NCBI RefSeq assembly: GCF_024494655.1
Contig: NZ_JANHDL010000003.1
Location: 248,001-312,000 of the forward strand
From: Halorubrum laminariae
GTDB taxonomy: Archaea > Halobacteriota > Halobacteria > Halobacteriales > Haloferacaceae
DNA: 64,000 bases
Direction: 5' to 3'
Shown here piece by piece: positions 8,406-16,277 of this stretch. Below the pieces are notes generated by a model that saw only the letters and a list, made by a program, of their open reading frames with translations, made no database searches and was not told where the DNA came from. The number at the start of each line of letters is the position of its first letter. Positions within the stretch are counted from its first letter, which is position 1. Made by a program: the position numbers and the translations under genes.

Positions 8406-9914
8406 ATGACCGGACGCAAGCGGATCAGGGTTCGATGGCGGGCGAGCGCGGAACTCACGGGTGACGTGCTCACGTACCTGACCGTGCCGCTCGCGTTTCC
8501 GCTGCTGGTCGCGCTCTACTACCGGGAGTCGCCGGTCCCCTTCCTCGTCGCCATCGCCGCCGCTCTCGCGCTCGGGAGTGGATTTCGCTCACTGCGCGAC
8601 CCCGACGTCGACCTCGGCCCGCGCGAGGCGTTCCTCGCGGTCGCGTCGATCTGGTTTCTGGTCGCCGCGGTCGGTGCGATCCCCTTCTTCGTCGCCGGGA
8701 CGGGCGTGCTCGCGAACCCCGTGAACGCCATGTTTGAGTCAATGAGCGGGCTGACGACGACGGGCGCGACGGTGCTCGTCGACTTCGCCGTTCACCCCCG
8801 AGGCGTGATGATGTGGCGGCAGGTGCTCCAGTGGCTCGGCGGGCTCGGGATCCTCATCTTGGCGACGGCGGTGCTCTCGGAGATCGGCGTCGGTGGCGCA
8901 CAGCTGATGGAGTCCGAAACGCAGACCCGAGACGTGAGCAAGCTCACGCCGAAGATCAGCCAGACTGCGCGGCTCATTTGGGGGATATACGTCGGACTGA
9001 CGGTGCTTGCAGCGGCGACCTACCTCGCGCTGGGATTCGTCGTCGATCCGCAGATGGATCTGTACAACGCGATCGCGCACGCGTTCACGTCGGTGTCGAC
9101 CGCGGGCTTCTCGCCGGAGCCGCGCTCTATCGGAGCGTTCCATCCCGCGATCCAGTGGGCCGTGATCCCGTTCATGGTCGTCGGATCGACGAGCTTCGTG
9201 CTGCTGTACTTCGCGATCGACGGCGAGCCGATGCGCCTGATAAAAAACGACGAATTTCACTTCTACCTCGGATCGATGGGCGTGTTCGCGGCGATCGTCG
9301 CGCTCGTGCTCGCGCTCGATCCCGGGAGCCCCTTCGGCCCCGAGGCGACCGTCCGCCACGCCGCCTTCAACGTCGCCTCGATGGTGACGACGACCGGATA
9401 CGCGAGCGCCGACTTCGACCTGTGGGCACCGGGCGCGAAACACCTGCTGTTCATGGGGATGTTCCTCGGCGGGATGGTCGGGTCGACGACGTGTTCGATC
9501 AAGTCGCTGCGCTGGATGGTCGCGCTGAAGGCGTTCAAACGCGACCTGTTCACGAGCATCCATCCCGAGTCGATCCGGCCGGTCCGGAACTCCGGAGCGC
9601 CGGTCGATGAGGAGACGATTCGCGACATCTACGCGTACATTCTGTTGAGCGTCGTGATATTCTTCATTTTCACCGTGTTCGTCGTCGTCGACGCCGAACG
9701 GGGCGACGCCCGGGTGAACGAGTTCGAGGCGATGGGCGCGGCCGCGTCGACGTTCCTCAACATCGGCCCGGCGTTCGGCGCGGCGGGGCCGTACGGCACG
9801 TACGCCTCGTTCCCGCTCTCGACGCGGGCGGTCATGATCGTCTTGATGTGGATCGGGAGAATCGAGATCATTCCGGTGTTGGTGCTGTTCACGAAGTCGT
9901 TCTGGACGTCGTGA
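8406..9914 (+). CDS. trkH: TrkH family potassium uptake channel, copy 1
   Basis: A 502-residue polytopic protein with four M1-P-M2 repeats. The selectivity-filter loops are visible as 'SMSGLTTTGAT', 'VSTAGFSPEP', 'MVTTTGYASADFD' and 'FLNIGPAFGAAGPYG'. The gating-loop segment after the third filter reads 'GGMVGSTTCSIKSLRW' instead of the common GSTGGGIK. The fourth filter has Gly-Pro-Ala where copy 2 has Gly-Pro-Gly. These differences suggest that the two TrkH paralogues differ in affinity or gating. It is encoded directly after trkA. Confidence 0.95.
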   Translation: MTGRKRIRVRWRASAELTGDVLTYLTVPLAFPLLVALYYRESPVPFLVAIAAALALGSGFRSLRDPDVDLGPREAFLAVASIWFLVAAVGAIPFFVAGTGVLANPVNAMFESMSGLTTTGATVLVDFAVHPRGVMMWRQVLQWLGGLGILILATAVLSEIGVGGAQLMESETQTRDVSKLTPKISQTARLIWGIYVGLTVLAAATYLALGFVVDPQMDLYNAIAHAFTSVSTAGFSPEPRSIGAFHPAIQWAVIPFMVVGSTSFVLLYFAIDGEPMRLIKNDEFHFYLGSMGVFAAIVALVLALDPGSPFGPEATVRHAAFNVASMVTTTGYASADFDLWAPGAKHLLFMGMFLGGMVGSTTCSIKSLRWMVALKAFKRDLFTSIHPESIRPVRNSGAPVDEETIRDIYAYILLSVVIFFIFTVFVVVDAERGDARVNEFEAMGAAASTFLNIGPAFGAAGPYGTYASFPLSTRAVMIVLMWIGRIEIIPVLVLFTKSFWTS

Positions 9915-9987
9915 CGGTCGTCGGTATCGACGGGTTCTTGACTCGTCAAGGAGCTACGACGGATATCGACGAGGGACCGACAGAGAC

Positions 9988-11523
9988 GTGACACGAACCG
10001 TCGACACGCGGGCGACTCTCAGCTACACCGGGAGCATCGTGAAGTACCTCTCGGCATCGATGAGCGTCCCGCTCGTCGTGGCGCTGATCTACGGAGAGGA
10101 CATCGGCACGTTTGCGGTCTCTATGGTGATCGCCGTCGCGATCGGTGCCGGGCTCGAACGGCTCGACGACGAGCCGGAGCTCGGCCCGCGCGACGCGCTC
10201 GCGGTGGTCTCGCTCGCGTGGCTCATGGCGGCGATAGTCGGGGCGATCCCGTACGTCATCGCCGGCTACGGTACGGCGTCGGCGCTCGGACACCCGGTGA
10301 ACGCGCTGTTCGAGTCGATGAGCGGATTCACGACGACGGGCGCGACCGCGACCGCCGAGATCAGCTTCGAACAACACTCGCACGCCCTTCTCATGTGGCG
10401 GCAGCTCACCCAGTGGCTCGGCGGGATGGGGATCATCGTGCTGATGGTCGCGATCCTTCCGCAGCTCGCGGTCAACGGCGCACAGCTGATGAAGTCCGAG
10501 GCTCCGGGACCGGGGCTCCAGAAGCTCACGCCGCGGATCGCCGAGACGGCCCGCGCGCTCTGGCTCATCTACGCCGGGTTCACGGTCGCGTTGATGGCGA
10601 TCCTGTTCGCGCTGGGGCTCACGCCGCTCGCCCCGGAGATGGACCTGTACAACGCGATCGCCCACGGGCTCTCGACGCTGCCGACGGGCGGGTTCTCGCC
10701 GCAGTCGGAGAGCATCGCGGCGTTCTCGCCGGTCGTCCAGTGGGTGTTCGTCCCGTTCATGGTGATCGCGGGCGTGAACTTCGCGCTGTTCTGGTATCTC
10801 CTGCGCGGCAAGCCGCGTCAGATGGTCGAGAACACGGAGTTCCGGACGTACCTCGGACTGGTGACCGCGTTCGCGGGCGTGCTCGCGGTCGGTCTATTCG
10901 CTGGCGGCGCGCCGGCCACCACGATCGGGGGGATGACCGAGGGCGTCACCGAGAACGCGCTGAGGCAGGGTGTCTTCCAGATCGCCTCGCTGATGAACTC
11001 GACGGGGTTCGCCACCGCGGACTTCGCGCAGTGGGACCAGCAGACGCGATTTTTCCTGCTGTTCGTGATGTTCGTCGGCGGGTCCGCCGGGTCGACCGGT
11101 GGCGGGATCAAGGTGATCCGCTGGCTGATCGTGGGGAAGGCGCTCTACCGCGAACTGTACACGACAGCGAATCCGGACGTGGTCAAGCCGGTCCGGCTCG
11201 GCGGCGAGGTCGTGGACGAGGACGTGATCCGCGGTATCCTCGTGTTCACGCTGTTGTACTTCCTCATCTTCGCGGCTGCCGCCGTGTTCATCGAACTCGA
11301 CACGGCGCGCATGGGTGAGGCGCTCACCGGGACGGAGGCGTTCGCGGCCTCGCTCGCGACGATCGGGAACATCGGGCCGGGGCTTGGACCACTTGGTCCC
11401 TTCGGGAGCTACGAGTTCCTGCCGAACACGACGAAGATCGTGATGATCGGGCTGATGTGGATCGGACGGCTGGAGATCGTCCCGATACTCGCCCTGTTCG
11501 TCGCCGGACTCGACGACCGGTGA
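9988..11523 (+). CDS. trkH: TrkH family potassium uptake channel, copy 2
   Basis: A 511-residue TrkH paralogue with a GTG start. Its filter loops are 'SMSGFTTTGAT', 'LSTLPTGGFSPQ', 'LMNSTGFATADFA' and 'TIGNIGPGLGPLG'. The intramembrane gate reads 'GGSAGSTGGGIKVIRW', the canonical form that copy 1 lacks. It follows copy 1 by 73 bp on the same strand, so one TrkA probably serves both channels. Potassium import is the core osmotic strategy of haloarchaea. Confidence 0.95.
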   Translation: MTRTVDTRATLSYTGSIVKYLSASMSVPLVVALIYGEDIGTFAVSMVIAVAIGAGLERLDDEPELGPRDALAVVSLAWLMAAIVGAIPYVIAGYGTASALGHPVNALFESMSGFTTTGATATAEISFEQHSHALLMWRQLTQWLGGMGIIVLMVAILPQLAVNGAQLMKSEAPGPGLQKLTPRIAETARALWLIYAGFTVALMAILFALGLTPLAPEMDLYNAIAHGLSTLPTGGFSPQSESIAAFSPVVQWVFVPFMVIAGVNFALFWYLLRGKPRQMVENTEFRTYLGLVTAFAGVLAVGLFAGGAPATTIGGMTEGVTENALRQGVFQIASLMNSTGFATADFAQWDQQTRFFLLFVMFVGGSAGSTGGGIKVIRWLIVGKALYRELYTTANPDVVKPVRLGGEVVDEDVIRGILVFTLLYFLIFAAAAVFIELDTARMGEALTGTEAFAASLATIGNIGPGLGPLGPFGSYEFLPNTTKIVMIGLMWIGRLEIVPILALFVAGLDDR

Positions 11524-11586
11524 GCGGCCGTCGGAGCGCGCTGGCGGTCGACCACCTTCTTAAGTCGCGGCGGCGAAACTTGAGGT

Positions 11587-12072
11587 ATGACCGACTCCGA
11601 CGATGTCGGCGACGCGAACTCCGCCGGCGACACGAGCCCCGACGACGCGAACTCCGCCGGCGGCGTGGACCTGCTTGGTCACGCCCTGCTCCCAGTCGCG
11701 AACGAGAAGGACGCACGAGCGACGGCGCGGGCGCTCGAACCGTACAACCCGGCGCGGGTGACCGCCCTCCATGTCGTCGAGAAGGGCGGCGGCGTCCCCG
11801 ACAAGACGCCTGTCGAGCAGTCGGAGGCGCTGGCCGAGGAGTCGTACGCCGCCGTCCGGGCGGTGTTCCCGGACGCGGACGACCACACCGCGTACGGTCG
11901 CGATGTCGCCGCGGAGATCTTCGCGGCCGCCGATGCGGTCGACGCGACCGCGATCGTCTACCGCTCGCGCGGCGGCAACCGGATCATGCAGATTCTCTCA
12001 GGGGACCTGTCGCTGCGGCTCGTGACCAGCGCCGACGTGCCGGTCGTCGCGCTTCCTCGAACGGAAGAGTAA
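11587..12072 (+). CDS. Universal stress protein (UspA family)
   Basis: A 161-residue protein with about 25 Asp/Ser/Gly-rich N-terminal residues before the USP fold: 'LLGHALLPVANEKDARATARAL', 'VTALHVVEKGG' and a C-terminal 'VVALPRTEE' strand. The usual nucleotide-binding pattern (G-x2-G-x9-G-S/T) appears only in altered form ('SRGGNRIMQILSGDLS'). It comes 63 bp after trkH copy 2; UspA proteins are often co-encoded with potassium transporters. The first 30 codons contain a repeated gacgcgaactccgccggcg segment. Confidence 0.85.
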   Translation: MTDSDDVGDANSAGDTSPDDANSAGGVDLLGHALLPVANEKDARATARALEPYNPARVTALHVVEKGGGVPDKTPVEQSEALAEESYAAVRAVFPDADDHTAYGRDVAAEIFAAADAVDATAIVYRSRGGNRIMQILSGDLSLRLVTSADVPVVALPRTEE

Positions 12073-12099
12073 CGCTCCGTCGCTGGCCTCGACGCCTCC

Positions 12100-12345
12100 T
12101 CACGTGGGGTCCGCGCTCACCGGCCGAGCCGCCTCGGCGCGCCACGCGTTTCCGCGGCGACCCTCGCGTTCGAGTTCGACCCGAACCACCGTCCCGGCGT
12201 CGAGGCCGGCGAGCATCGACTCGACCTCGGGGTCGCCGTACTCGACGACGTGAACGGTGCTGTTGCGCGGATGCTCGCGGAGCGTCGTCGTTCCGTGGCC
12301 GTTGCACGGTTCGACCACCATGTACGTGCCGGAACGATCTATCAT
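12100..12345 (-). CDS. Small conserved haloarchaeal protein (DUF7999-like)
   Basis: An 81-residue acidic protein beginning MIDRSGTYMVVEPCNGHGTT. It looks like a small beta-barrel-type protein with 'HVVEYGDPEVESMLAGLDAGTVVRVELEREGRRGNAWRAE'. I recognise the pattern as a conserved haloarchaeal family without known function. The start at 12345 was preferred over ATG 12369 because a TATA-like ttaatg lies about 28 bp upstream, fitting a leaderless mRNA. An 8-bp inverted repeat spans the start codon. Confidence 0.7.
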   Translation of the reverse strand: MIDRSGTYMVVEPCNGHGTTTLREHPRNSTVHVVEYGDPEVESMLAGLDAGTVVRVELEREGRRGNAWRAEAARPVSADPT

Positions 12346-12357
12346 TATCGATCGTTC
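12332..12357. promoter_or_regulatory. Inverted repeat spanning the start codon of the DUF7999-like gene
   Basis: GAACGATC (12332-12339) and GATCGTTC (12350-12357) are perfectly complementary and separated by 10 bp containing the start codon. This is a candidate operator; it would lie over the transcription and translation start of a leaderless mRNA. Confidence 0.4.
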
Positions 12358-12447
12358 GTTTCGGATCACATTAACGTTTGCTGCGATGGCACCGACTACG
12401 CCGGCCGGGAACGCGGCGTTTTAATCGCCGCATCGACAACGGCCGGC

Positions 12448-13266
12448 ATGACTGAGACGGAGGTTCCTGAGAACCACCCGCGATACGCGTCGCTCGTGAC
12501 GCGCCATCGGATCGAGGCCGGCGTCGAGGCGGGGATCACCTCGAAACAGGGGCTCATCGCGCAGGGACGCGGCGAGGCGTTCGATTACCTCCTCGGCGAG
12601 CAGACCCTCCCGAGCGCGGACGAGGCCGCTCGCGCCGCCGCCGCAGTGCTCCTCTCGGCGGAGCACCCGGTGATCTCGGTGAACGGGAACGTCGCGGCGC
12701 TCGTGCCCGCCGAGACGGTCGAACTCGCGGCGGCGGTCGACGCCGACCTCGAGGTGAACCTCTTCAACCACACCGACGAGCGGGTCCGGCGGATAGCCGA
12801 TCACCTTCGCGATCACGGCGCAGACGAGGTGAAGGGGATGGCCGCGGACGGCGAGATTCCCGGGCTGTCACACGCCCGCGGAACCGTCGACGCCGACGGT
12901 ATCGAGGCGGCGGACGTTGTCGTCGTGCCCTTGGAGGACGGTGACCGCGCGGCGGCGCTCGACGCGATGGGCAAAACCGAGATCGTGATCGACCTCAATC
13001 CGGGCAGCCGGTCACCACGGACCGCGAGCGTCCCGATCATCGACAACCTGATTCGGGCCGTGCCGAACGTCACCGCACACGCCCGCGACCTCGACGGTGC
13101 CGACGACGCGGAGCTGCGGGCGATCGTCGAGCGCTTCGACGCCGACGCGGCGCTGGCCGACGCGGAGACGGCGATTCGCGAGGGGACGTTCGACACCGGC
13201 GACGACACCGGGGATGGCGACGACACCGGCGACGGCGACGACACCGGCGACGGCGACGACGAGTGA
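12448..13266 (+). CDS. 4-phosphopantoate--beta-alanine ligase (phosphopantothenate synthetase)
   Basis: A 272-residue archaeal-type enzyme (COG1701) that joins 4-phosphopantoate and beta-alanine using ATP, in the archaeal route to coenzyme A. Conserved segments are 'HPRYASLVTRHRIEAGVEAGITSKQGLIAQGRGEAFDYLLGE', 'ISVNGNVAALVP', 'EVNLFNHTDERVRRI', 'GLSHARGTVD' and 'IDLNPGSRSPRTASVPIIDNLIRAVP'. ATG 12448 follows a TATA-like ttttaa by about 27 bp. The C-terminus ends in an Asp/Gly/Thr tail encoded by three copies of an 18-bp unit, absent from the catalytic fold. Confidence 0.93.
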   Translation: MTETEVPENHPRYASLVTRHRIEAGVEAGITSKQGLIAQGRGEAFDYLLGEQTLPSADEAARAAAAVLLSAEHPVISVNGNVAALVPAETVELAAAVDADLEVNLFNHTDERVRRIADHLRDHGADEVKGMAADGEIPGLSHARGTVDADGIEAADVVVVPLEDGDRAAALDAMGKTEIVIDLNPGSRSPRTASVPIIDNLIRAVPNVTAHARDLDGADDAELRAIVERFDADAALADAETAIREGTFDTGDDTGDGDDTGDGDDTGDGDDE

Positions 13267-13290
13267 TCGGGAGTGATCGGGAGTGACCGG
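13199..13290. repeat. Two adjacent tandem arrays at the 3' end of the phosphopantothenate synthetase gene
   Basis: Array 1 is three 18-bp units close to gacaccggcgacggcgac, encoding the acidic tail. Array 2 (13261-13290) is three 10-bp units gagtgatcgg, the last with one change. The stop codon TGA (13264-13266) lies in the first unit of array 2. Confidence 0.85.
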
Positions 13291-13404
13291 CGAGTGAGCC
13301 CGGAGTCCGGCCGGAATCGAGGCCGGACACGATACGTCACGAACGTTCACTCGGGATCTACCCAACCGTGTGGCTTTTTCCGCCCCTACGTCGAACCGAG
13401 CGGT

Positions 13405-15162
13405 ATGCGAAACGCCAAGATCGTCTGTACGATCGGTCCCGCGTCGGACGACCGGGATACGATCCGCGACCTCGCGGCTGCGGGGATGTCCGTCGTCCGA
13501 CTGAACGCCAGCCACGGGACGACGGACCACCGCGAGACCGTGATCGAACGCGCCCGCGCCGTCGACGACGAGATCGACGACCCGCTCGCAGTGATGGTCG
13601 ACCTGAAGGGACCGGAGGTCCGGACCGCCGAGATCGACGATCCGATCGAGATCACCGACGACGCCGAGGTGACGTTCGTTGAGGGCGACGACGCGACGCC
13701 GGACCGAATCGGGCTGACCCACTCGATCGCCGCCGCCGGGCCGGGGGACACGGTCCTCCTCGACGACGGTCGGATCGAGTGCCGCGTCGAGCGCGTCGAC
13801 GGGGAATCGGTGGTCGCGACCGTCGTCTCCGGCGGGAAACTCGGCTCGCGGAAGGGCGTGAACCTCCCCGGCGTCGCCATCGACGTGGACCTGATCACGC
13901 CCGAAGACGAGGCCGAGCTCGACCTCGCGGCGCGGACCGACGCCGACTTCGTCGCGGCCTCGTTCGTCCGCGACGCCGACGATGTCTACGAGATAGCGGA
14001 CGAACTGGAGGTCCGCGGCGGCGACGACATTCCGATCGTCGCCAAAATCGAGCGCGCCGGCGCGGTCGAGAACTTGGAGGGAATCGTCGAGGCCGCCGAC
14101 GGCGTGATGGTCGCACGCGGCGATCTGGGCGTGGAGTGCCCGCTCGAAGACGTGCCCGTGATTCAAAAGCGGATCATCCGGACGTGCGTCAACGAGGGCG
14201 TCCCCGTGATCACCGCGACCGAGATGCTCGACTCGATGGTCGCCTCGCGGCGGCCGACCCGCGCCGAGGCGTCTGACGTGGCGAATGCGGTCCTCGACGG
14301 GACGGACGCGGTGATGCTCTCCGGCGAGACGGCCATCGGCGACAACCCAGTCAACGTGGTCGAGACGATGGACCGGATCGTCCGACGGGTCGAGGCCAGC
14401 GACGAGTACGCAGAGACGCGTGAACAGCGCGTGCCGACGGCCGACGAGGGCTCTCGAACCGAGGCGCTCGCGCGCTCCGCGCGCTACCTCGCGCGCGACA
14501 TCGGCGCGTCGACGGTCGTTGCGGTCTCGGAGTCCGGCTTCACCGCGCGCAAGACCGCGATGTTCCGCCCGGGAGTGCCCGTGGTCGCGACGACGCCGAA
14601 CGACCGCGTCCGACGCCAGCTCGCGCTCTCGTGGGGGGTCCGTCCCGTGTTGAGCGAGTACGCCCACGACATGGAGACGATCCTCGACAACGCGGTCGAC
14701 GCCGCACTCGACACGGGCGGTGCCGAGTCGGGCGACACGCTCGTCGTCCTCTCCGGGATGTTGACCGAGTTCGAGGGAACGAACACGACGAACACGCTCA
14801 AGGTCCACGTCGCTGCCGAGACGCTGGTGACCGGGAAGGCGGTGGTTGCCGGACGCACCGCGGCACCCGTGTACCGCGTCGACAACGGCGATCTCGACGA
14901 AATTCCCGACGGGTCGATCGTCGCGCTCGGTCCCGGATTTGACGGCGAGTTCACAGGCGATCTCGACGCGGTCGCGGGCATCATCGACGCCCGCGAGGGG
15001 ATGACCGGATACCCGGCCGTGGTCGCCCGTGAACTCGGCGTCCCGATGGTCTCGGGAGCGACGCTGCCGGAGCGCGTCGCCGACGGCGCGACGGTCACTA
15101 TCGACGGCGAGCGTGGTATCGTCTACGACGGCGACGTGATCGCGGCCGCCCGGAACCGGTAG
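13405..15162 (+). CDS. pyk: Pyruvate kinase with C-terminal PEP-utiliser mobile domain
   Basis: A 585-residue protein that converts PEP and ADP to pyruvate and ATP. The catalytic barrel shows 'TIGPASDDRDTI', 'VRLNASHGTTDHRE', 'MVDLKGPEVRT', the active-site 'IPIVAKIERAGAVENL', 'MVARGDLGVECPLE', and 'ITATEMLDSMVASRRPTRAEASDVANAVLDGTDAVMLSGETAIG'. After the usual C domain, about residues 485-585 form a PEP-utiliser-like swivelling domain. Where the phosphohistidine is expected, that domain reads 'GMTGYPAVVARELG', with Tyr536 in place of His. ATG 13405 gives the conserved MRNAKIVCTIGP start. Confidence 0.95.
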   Translation: MRNAKIVCTIGPASDDRDTIRDLAAAGMSVVRLNASHGTTDHRETVIERARAVDDEIDDPLAVMVDLKGPEVRTAEIDDPIEITDDAEVTFVEGDDATPDRIGLTHSIAAAGPGDTVLLDDGRIECRVERVDGESVVATVVSGGKLGSRKGVNLPGVAIDVDLITPEDEAELDLAARTDADFVAASFVRDADDVYEIADELEVRGGDDIPIVAKIERAGAVENLEGIVEAADGVMVARGDLGVECPLEDVPVIQKRIIRTCVNEGVPVITATEMLDSMVASRRPTRAEASDVANAVLDGTDAVMLSGETAIGDNPVNVVETMDRIVRRVEASDEYAETREQRVPTADEGSRTEALARSARYLARDIGASTVVAVSESGFTARKTAMFRPGVPVVATTPNDRVRRQLALSWGVRPVLSEYAHDMETILDNAVDAALDTGGAESGDTLVVLSGMLTEFEGTNTTNTLKVHVAAETLVTGKAVVAGRTAAPVYRVDNGDLDEIPDGSIVALGPGFDGEFTGDLDAVAGIIDAREGMTGYPAVVARELGVPMVSGATLPERVADGATVTIDGERGIVYDGDVIAAARNR

Positions 15163-15211
15163 TCGGAACCGGTAGTCGGAATCGGTAGTTAGAACCGATA
15201 GTCAGAATCGG
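15151..15211. repeat. 13-bp tandem repeat covering the pyk stop codon
   Basis: About 4.7 units of cggaaccggtagt, the first two perfect and the later ones diverging. The pyk stop TAG (15160-15162) lies in the first unit. Confidence 0.85.
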
Positions 15212-15274
15212 ATCCGGAGGCGATCCCGCCCGACCGCCCGCCAGTCCTTTAGCGCCGACACGCCTACATCGGGT

Positions 15275-15532
15275 ATGAGCCGCGAGGACCGCGACGACGA
15301 CGGCGTTCGGAGCCGCGCGAACGAGACGCGCGACGACAGCGGAGAGGAGGGAGACGCAGACGAGAGCCAGTGGCGGTTCTCCATCGACGAGGTCGGACCG
15401 GACGGCGTCACGGAAGACACGCACACGCCCGAAGACAAGCCGATAGAGCCCGGATCGATAGATATCGAACACGCGGTCTTCGTCGCGCTCGGCGTCGCAC
15501 TCACGATCGGCGTCTTCGTGTTCGGGTTCTGA
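15275..15532 (+). CDS. Small acidic membrane-anchored protein, function unknown
   Basis: An 85-residue protein. About 60 residues are hydrophilic and rich in Asp/Glu/Arg ('SQWRFSIDEVGPDGVTEDTHTPEDKPIEPGSIDIEHA'), followed by one C-terminal membrane helix 'VFVALGVALTIGVFVFGF'. This is a tail-anchored layout with a short conserved block before the helix, typical of an uncharacterised haloarchaeal family (DUF7312-like; the name is uncertain). It has its own upstream region and lies 73 bp before the NfeD gene. Confidence 0.7.
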   Translation: MSREDRDDDGVRSRANETRDDSGEEGDADESQWRFSIDEVGPDGVTEDTHTPEDKPIEPGSIDIEHAVFVALGVALTIGVFVFGF

Positions 15533-15605
15533 CGTACCCGAGACCGGCGATCGCATCGAGCGCCGCCGCACCACCACTTATGCCGCCGCAGCCGTACCTC
15601 GGGAC

Positions 15606-16277
15606 ATGGACGTGCTCGCGCAGTCGGGGCTGCTGGCTCCGGAGACCCTCCCGCTTCTGTTGTTGACGGCCGGGCTGCTGCTCTCGATGGCGGAAGCGAT
15701 CGCGCCGGGAGCGAACTTCATCGTGGTCGGCATCGCGCTCATTGGGGCCGGACTCGGCGGGCTATTCTTGACGACCGTCGGCGTCGCCGGGGCTGGGCTC
15801 ACGCTCCTCATGGCGCTTTTTACCCTCGTCTTCGGCGCGGCCGCCTTCTACGGCTACCACGAGTTCGACCTGTACGGCGGCAAGGGTCAACAGCAGACGA
15901 GCGACAGCGACTCGCTCAAGGGACAGACCGGCACCGTCACCGAACGAGTTACGACCGCTGGCGGCGAGGTGAAGCTCTCAGAAGGGGGGTTCAATCCCTA
16001 CTACTCCGCCCGCGCCATCGAGGGGACGATCGAGGAGGGCGAGGAGGTGATGGTCGTCGATCCCGGCGGCGGCAACGTGGTCACCGTGGAGTCGATGGGG
16101 TACGTCGAAGACGACATCGACAGGGAGCTTGCGGCCGACCGCGCCCGGAAGGAAGCGGAGATCGAGGCCGACAGAGAGACTGACCGCGAGGCAGAAAGCG
16201 GAGCCGATAGGGAGGCGGAAAGCGAAATCGAGCACGAAACGGACGGCGATCGGGAGACGGAGACCGACCGCGAATGA
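15606..16277 (+). CDS. NfeD-like membrane protein
   Basis: A 223-residue protein. About three or four helices (residues 12-85) come first, then an OB-fold-like domain: 'SLKGQTGTVTERVTTAGGEVKLSEGGFNPYYSARAIEGTIEEGEEVMVVDPGGGNVVTVES'. The C-terminus is a long charged Arg/Glu/Asp tail of near-repeats. NfeD proteins usually work with SPFH/stomatin partners in membrane quality control; no stomatin gene is in this window. The stop overlaps the next gene's start (ATGA). Confidence 0.85.
   Translation: MDVLAQSGLLAPETLPLLLLTAGLLLSMAEAIAPGANFIVVGIALIGAGLGGLFLTTVGVAGAGLTLLMALFTLVFGAAAFYGYHEFDLYGGKGQQQTSDSDSLKGQTGTVTERVTTAGGEVKLSEGGFNPYYSARAIEGTIEEGEEVMVVDPGGGNVVTVESMGYVEDDIDRELAADRARKEAEIEADRETDREAESGADREAESEIEHETDGDRETETDRE

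Noticed and set aside
13012..14808. 598-codon minus-strand open frame over pyruvate kinase
   Set aside because: It mirrors a confidently identified pyk gene; the product is Arg/Asp/Val-rich mirror sequence without any fold signature.
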